Source: Blastomyces gilchristii SLH14081 (Eukaryota > Ascomycota > Eurotiomycetes > Onygenales > Ajellomycetaceae). Taken from it: DNA of 64,000 bases. Positions 59,736 to 64,000 of the stretch are shown here, one piece after another. The notes under the pieces are model-generated. The model ran no database searches. It saw only the letters and a program-made list of their open reading frames with translations, and was not told the origin of the DNA. Each line of letters starts with the position of its first letter. Position 1 is the first letter of the stretch. The stretch is taken from NCBI RefSeq assembly GCF_000003855.2, contig NW_003101635.1, forward strand, positions 73,799 to 137,798, written 5' to 3'. Both the position numbers and the translations under genes were made by a program.

Positions 59736-60640
59736 TGTAATTAACTATCTAATACTCATTTCCATCTAACACTCACCTTTGTAAATCAATTCCAATTAAC
59801 TTTAAATATTAATATCTTAATAAATATTCATTATTTTAATTTTTTAATTTGTAATCTATAAATATTAAGACTTACAGTATGATATAATTCAAAATTATTA
59901 TAATATAGTTAAAATTAATTAAAATATAGATTCAATTAGAAAATAAAATACAATAAAATAAAATATATAATATTTTACTATAAATTAAGAAATATATATT
60001 ATATATTATTAAAAATAATAATTCTTATATAAATATATTATAATTTAATAAATATTAAATTCTTTTATATAAGAATTCTATATTTTAAATTTTAAGAATT
60101 CTTTTATTTTTTTAGCATCATTTTTTTTATAAATTACAAGTAAAACATTGAAAATTCTTGAAATTTTAAATTTTGAAAAATAATTTATTAAATATAAATA
60201 TATTTAAATGATTTGATATAATAATTTATTCAAATTACAATTGTAAAGTGTAAATAATACATAGTTATTACAAAAATAATATTTTAAAATATAAATTTTA
60301 CATAAAAATTTAAATAAATCAATAATAAATAAGAATTTCAAGATACAATTTTATATTTTATTAAAAATATATATAATCTATAAGATATTTAATTTTTATA
60401 TGAAAATAATTTATATTTATAAATTTATTATCAATATAGACTGTGTATTTTATTTTAAAATAGTATTTTAAAAAGCTTAATAAATTAATAATTATATGTT
60501 ATTTTCTCATACAAATTTAATATAATATAATATATATCTACAAATTATTATTCTGTTTTTTAAAATAGTTTTAAATAAATATTCATTAAAATATGAATAT
60601 TTGCAATTGATTGAATTAATTTACAAAGACAGGTATTAGG
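59736..60640. other. Extremely AT-rich block of different character
   Basis: About 900 bp made almost only of A and T, with TA/AAT/ATT runs and hardly any of the CAG/CTG-type words that fill the rest of the window. No reading frame, repeat partner or motif. It could be DNA saturated by CpA-type RIP at an older time, or AT-rich DNA of another source. Confidence 0.6.
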
Positions 60641-60995
60641 TGAAAACAAGATCTCTACTCTAGTCACGTGCCACCTCAACTCTATTTAGTGTAACTCGCG
60701 TAGATAGATTACATATAACATAATAATATTATTCTTCAAGAGATTATAAAGCTCTCTATACAATGAAAAGCTGTAAAATAATGTGCAAATTGACATCTTC
60801 ACATATTATTACACATACTTAGATGATTTATTAATTAATTGAACTTATAATAAATCTCAGATCAGGTAAAAAGTCTGACTTAATAAAGAATTACATGTCA
60901 ATGTATAGAAGAAGAAATTCACAAACATCTGAAGTATAAGAAGAATTGAGTATAAACTTATCAATATCTGCAATGAACTGAAAAGTGACTGCATC
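60641..60995. other. Unassigned spacer before hAT
   Basis: 60648-60710 is comparatively GC-rich (CACGTGCCACC, CTCGCG). A plus-strand frame near 60860-60900 reads KV, then LNKEL after a TGA, slightly like the KVWLN segment of gypsy integrase C-termini, so it may be the end of element E; this is weak. Confidence 0.3.
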
Positions 60996-61299
60996 TAGAC
61001 TGGCCGCTGAGACCATGAATTTCACATTTAATCTTATTTAATCTGATCTCATACATTTCTTGATGTGAGTCTCACCAGAACCAAGTCTCAAAAAAATCTG
61101 AAAATGAACCATTTCTGAGAGAAATGATGTGAAAAATGATCAGATTTAATTCAAGAATAGTAAAATAAGAGTAATTTCTTAGAATAAACTATAAAAGATG
61201 ATTATTCTTTCAAAATCAAAATGAGACTGAGACTGAAAATTGAATTCAGTCTCATTAAGTTCATTCAGTAATTGCTTATATAATCACAATTTGATAATA

Positions 61300-63025
61300 A
61301 TTATTAGTAATACTTATGAAATAACTAAATACATTCTTGTACAAGTTTATTCTTCACTTTCTCATGAAAACTACACTTCTCTGATATACTGTGATCAGAG
61401 ATATTAAACTATCTGATAATTTCATATTTTACAATCATGACTTTCTTGATTATTTCTTCTTATAATTGTCTCTGATAATAGTAATAAATATCTCAGCTTG
61501 AGTTGAACTTTCACTTCATTTTCATCTCTGTCAATGAAATTATCAGAATATTATATATCATCAGTGTAATAGTTGAATATATACTCTTAACAATTTTCTA
61601 TAACTCTAGAATTGATTTGATGTGTAAATTTATTGAATTATCTTGAAGATAGCAGTCAAATTCAGTTTTATCAGTATATAGTTTTGTCTGATTTTCAGTT
61701 ATAATCAATGTATATAAGTTCTGTTTTAAAGTTAGTATTATAGTTCTATATGATATGAAGTATTATCAAAGATCATTACTTACTAGAGAATTGTATTTCA
61801 CTATCTTCACATCTTTAACATCTGCTTATTCAAATCTCTGATAGTTGATATTGTAGTAGTCTCAGACTAATTTAATATATAAGTCTTATTTCTTCTCTGT
61901 TCAATCTTGAGAAGTGTAGATATTAACTTTACAGAAGAGATCTAGTAGAGCTGCTATAGTATAGTACTCTGTAAAAGATTATTCAGTTTTGCTGTGATAA
62001 TATGTCAGTTTATCTCTTACAGTAATAATAGTCTGTACTATAGTATTATCTCAGACTGAATTTCTTTTTGAGCAATTCAACTGCTTCTTAAGATGAGTAA
62101 ATAAACTGTTATATACTCATCAGACTGACTACAGTATTGATGTATAAGTGATTAAGACTGTCTTTATTATCTTATAAAATTGAAATAATACATCAATCAT
62201 ATATTTCATCTAAATTCACTTCATATCAGAAAGTTTCAATATCTGAATCTTTTTCTGATCAGACTGTTACACTTAATGATTAATCATCTAATATAATTAA
62301 AGAGTCTGAATAGTTATCTTATATACTAAACTTCACTGTATTCTAATATTCTGTATCATATTCAGTACTGTGACTGATTTATTTATTTATTGAATATTAT
62401 GAAATTATTATTATTATTTAGAGAAGATACAAATCATATTAGTAATGTTTCAAATCTGTGATATTTAAATTATTAGTCAATCTATTTAAAATTAACAGTA
62501 GTATTATTAAAAAGTATTATTAAAAAGCAATATTAAAAAGTAATGTTAAAAAACATTATCTTTTATAAAGTGAATACAAAAGTTACTTAAGTAATTACTT
62601 TTATCTTATTCTCATCTTAAGAATCAGTCATCTCATTATTCTTTATCTTGATATTAAGATTTTTTATCAGTGTTTATATCACAAGTTGAATCACATGAGT
62701 AATACAGAGAATATGATCTTGTTTATTATTTCAGAAATACAAAGTCAATTTTTGCTTCAAGCTCTTGATTATAGTGTAGTTATTCACAGTATTATCAGTT
62801 ATAATTGTAAGAAGACTGAGACTAATATCTTAATAATCATTTTTAATCACAGTCATTAATATCTCTGTTATATAATTCTCAGTATAACTACTGATCAATG
62901 ATTCAAATTCAATTAATGTCTCTTGATAAGTTCAGTTCTCATTAATATAATAACATATAACTCTCATAAATGCAAGATTATTTGTACCAGTTCATGCATT
63001 CACTGTGAGAGACACTCTGAAAAGA
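61300..63025 (-). pseudogene. hAT transposase remnant
   Basis: In one minus-strand reading: SLTVNA, Trp as TGA, TGTNNLAFM (family LTxDxWTSxNxxxFLGI) at about 63015-62965, then LTIITDNTVNN at about 62805-62779 (family TDNAxNN, bearing a catalytic Asp), and KSLKQKL with a following HVIQL (family AHxxNL). Further down, about 62010-61830, reads EYYTIAALLDLFCKVNIYTS and then YIKLV, like the C-terminal region of fungal hAT transposases. Stops at Trp and Arg codons and the missing N-terminus make it inactive. Confidence 0.85.
62500..62565. repeat. Short tandem repeat, ATTAAAAAGT type
   Basis: Four to five imperfect copies of a unit of about 13 bp (TATTAAAAAGTAT-like). It lies within the transposase remnant and breaks the frame, so it is probably a local expansion. 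Confidence 0.75.
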
Positions 63026-63030
63026 GCCTC

Positions 63031-64000
63031 CACCTCTGATTCTAGATACGCTATACTTACTTTGTAGTATATCTGAGATTGAACTGAAGACAGCATTGAT
63101 ATATAATATAAAGATTTGAATTAAGCATTTGAAGAAGTATTCAGAATTCAAAGTTTTCAATTAATCAAAGAGAAAGATTCAGAGATATGTACATGTAAAG
63201 CAATTATTCATAGAAGTTATCAGATAAGAGTTATGAAATCAGAGTACTGATATATAATTATTGTCATATGATTTTCTTCAAATTAGAAAGTTAGTGTTAT
63301 TAAAAATCATTTTCTGATAGAGTAACTTATCAGCTCAGTAGTAATTTTCTGATTATTTTTCTTTTATTATCTGTGTTCTGATAACTTCAAATGTCAGAAA
63401 ATTTCTTCAAAGTTATAATCAGTTTATAATGAATGTTGCTGAATGAAGTTGCAGTGATTATAGTAGAGAGGTAACTCTTCAGTAATCTATAATATAATCT
63501 ATTAATAATTATTTCATAGTTCATTGCAGTGTTTGTATTGAGTTTTTCATAAATTTTATAACCTGAAATCAGATATGAAGAATAAAGTCATTATTCATTA
63601 TAATTGAAAGAGAGTATTCTGTGTTAAATTGTAAACAATATAGACTTTGTAGTTCACAGTGATTTCTTAAAGAGTATATAAATCTTCAATAGAAGTAAAA
63701 GAAGTGAAAGAAGTAAATTCAGAAGATATGATAATAATTTGAGACAGATAATGATTTATATTCAATAACTGATCACTGATATGTGTAAGAAGAATTAATA
63801 TAAGAGAAAATAATCTTCTTTCTTAACTTAGTTATAATTTTAGTACTAACTCACATTGAATATTATTAATATATAAAAGTAAATAAACAATCTTGATTAA
63901 TCTCTATCATATTTCTTGAAATATATTAATATTATGAAAGAGAGTGTTATTAAATTGTGTTACTAGATAATATCATTAAAAATATATTAATATTGTGAAT
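63031..64000 (-). mobile_element. Second LINE copy, upstream part
   Basis: Aligns with 4520-4573 and 5096-6050 of the first LINE without the MITE, so it shows the empty MITE site (near 63090-63100). It runs off the right edge. The endonuclease, RT and RNase H are missing because the hAT sequence replaces them below 63030. Confidence 0.85.

Larger units (their letters stand above)
60996..63030 (-). mobile_element. hAT DNA transposon, 5' end lost
   Basis: The left terminus TAGACTGGCCGCTGAGACCATGAA at 60996 matches the MITE ends, with the first 90 or so bases alike. The minus strand encodes hAT transposase (next entry). The terminal repeat on the N-terminal side and the BED-finger part are missing: at about 63030 sequence switches to LINE. 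The expected TSD beside the left end is ACTGCATC (60988-60995); no partner was found. It is the best candidate source for the 506-bp MITEs. Confidence 0.88.

Noticed and set aside
1..64000. Intact host genes, rRNA, or a functional gene cluster
   Set aside because: No ORF outside transposon frames has homology that I recognise, splice-like structure or normal codon composition; all candidate ORFs are short and explained by decayed elements.

Overview
The window looks like a transposon graveyard from the AT-rich, RIP-mutated compartment of a filamentous fungal genome, most likely a Pezizomycotina ascomycete. I found no intact host gene. Almost every base can be assigned to decayed mobile elements: four Ty3/gypsy LTR families (called B, C, D and E here), Tad1-like LINEs, a hAT DNA transposon with its 506-bp non-autonomous derivative (MITE), and a tRNA-headed SINE. 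Reading frames are recognisable only when C-to-T and G-to-A transitions are allowed for: Trp codons appear as TGA or TAG, Arg and Gln codons as TAA, TGA or TAG, and Asp as Asn. The mutational context is unusual. CpC/GpG and CpG are nearly gone while CpA/TpG stays common, the reverse of classical Neurospora-type RIP.

Layout. 1-280: 5'-truncated LINE piece. 281-1040: less-mutated DNA with a tRNA-like sequence and a perfect 20-bp palindrome. About 1100-6180: minus-strand LINE (endonuclease, RT, RNase H), split by MITE copy 1 at 4582-5087. 6180-8733: unassigned decayed DNA ending in a hAT-type terminus. 8742-23965: minus-strand LTR element D', split by complete element B1 (13844-21618, itself carrying MITE copy 2) and by a near-intact SINE (22121-22490). 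23966 onward: old plus-strand gypsy element E, broken by C1 (24715-30421), a third MITE and C2 (32470-52131). C2 holds two further complete elements, C3 (37597-43239) and D (43534-51721, with a 560-bp assembly gap). E resumes at 52132 and is hit by a reverse SINE, which is split by B2 (52464-59715). 59736-60640 is an extremely AT-rich block of different character. 60996-63030 is a hAT element retaining transposase domains, joined to a second LINE copy running off the window end.

The nesting is supported by target-site duplications (TSDs) read directly: AGTAT for C3, TTATC for C2, ACAGG for B2, YCACT for B1, ACAG for D, 8-bp duplications for two MITEs, and 14 bp for the SINE. Several sites can be compared with an uninterrupted copy elsewhere in the window. 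Relative order: E is oldest; C1, C2, the third MITE and the SINE entered E; C3 and D entered C2; B2 entered the SINE; B1 entered D'; MITE 2 entered B1. No element here appears able to encode its own complete machinery.
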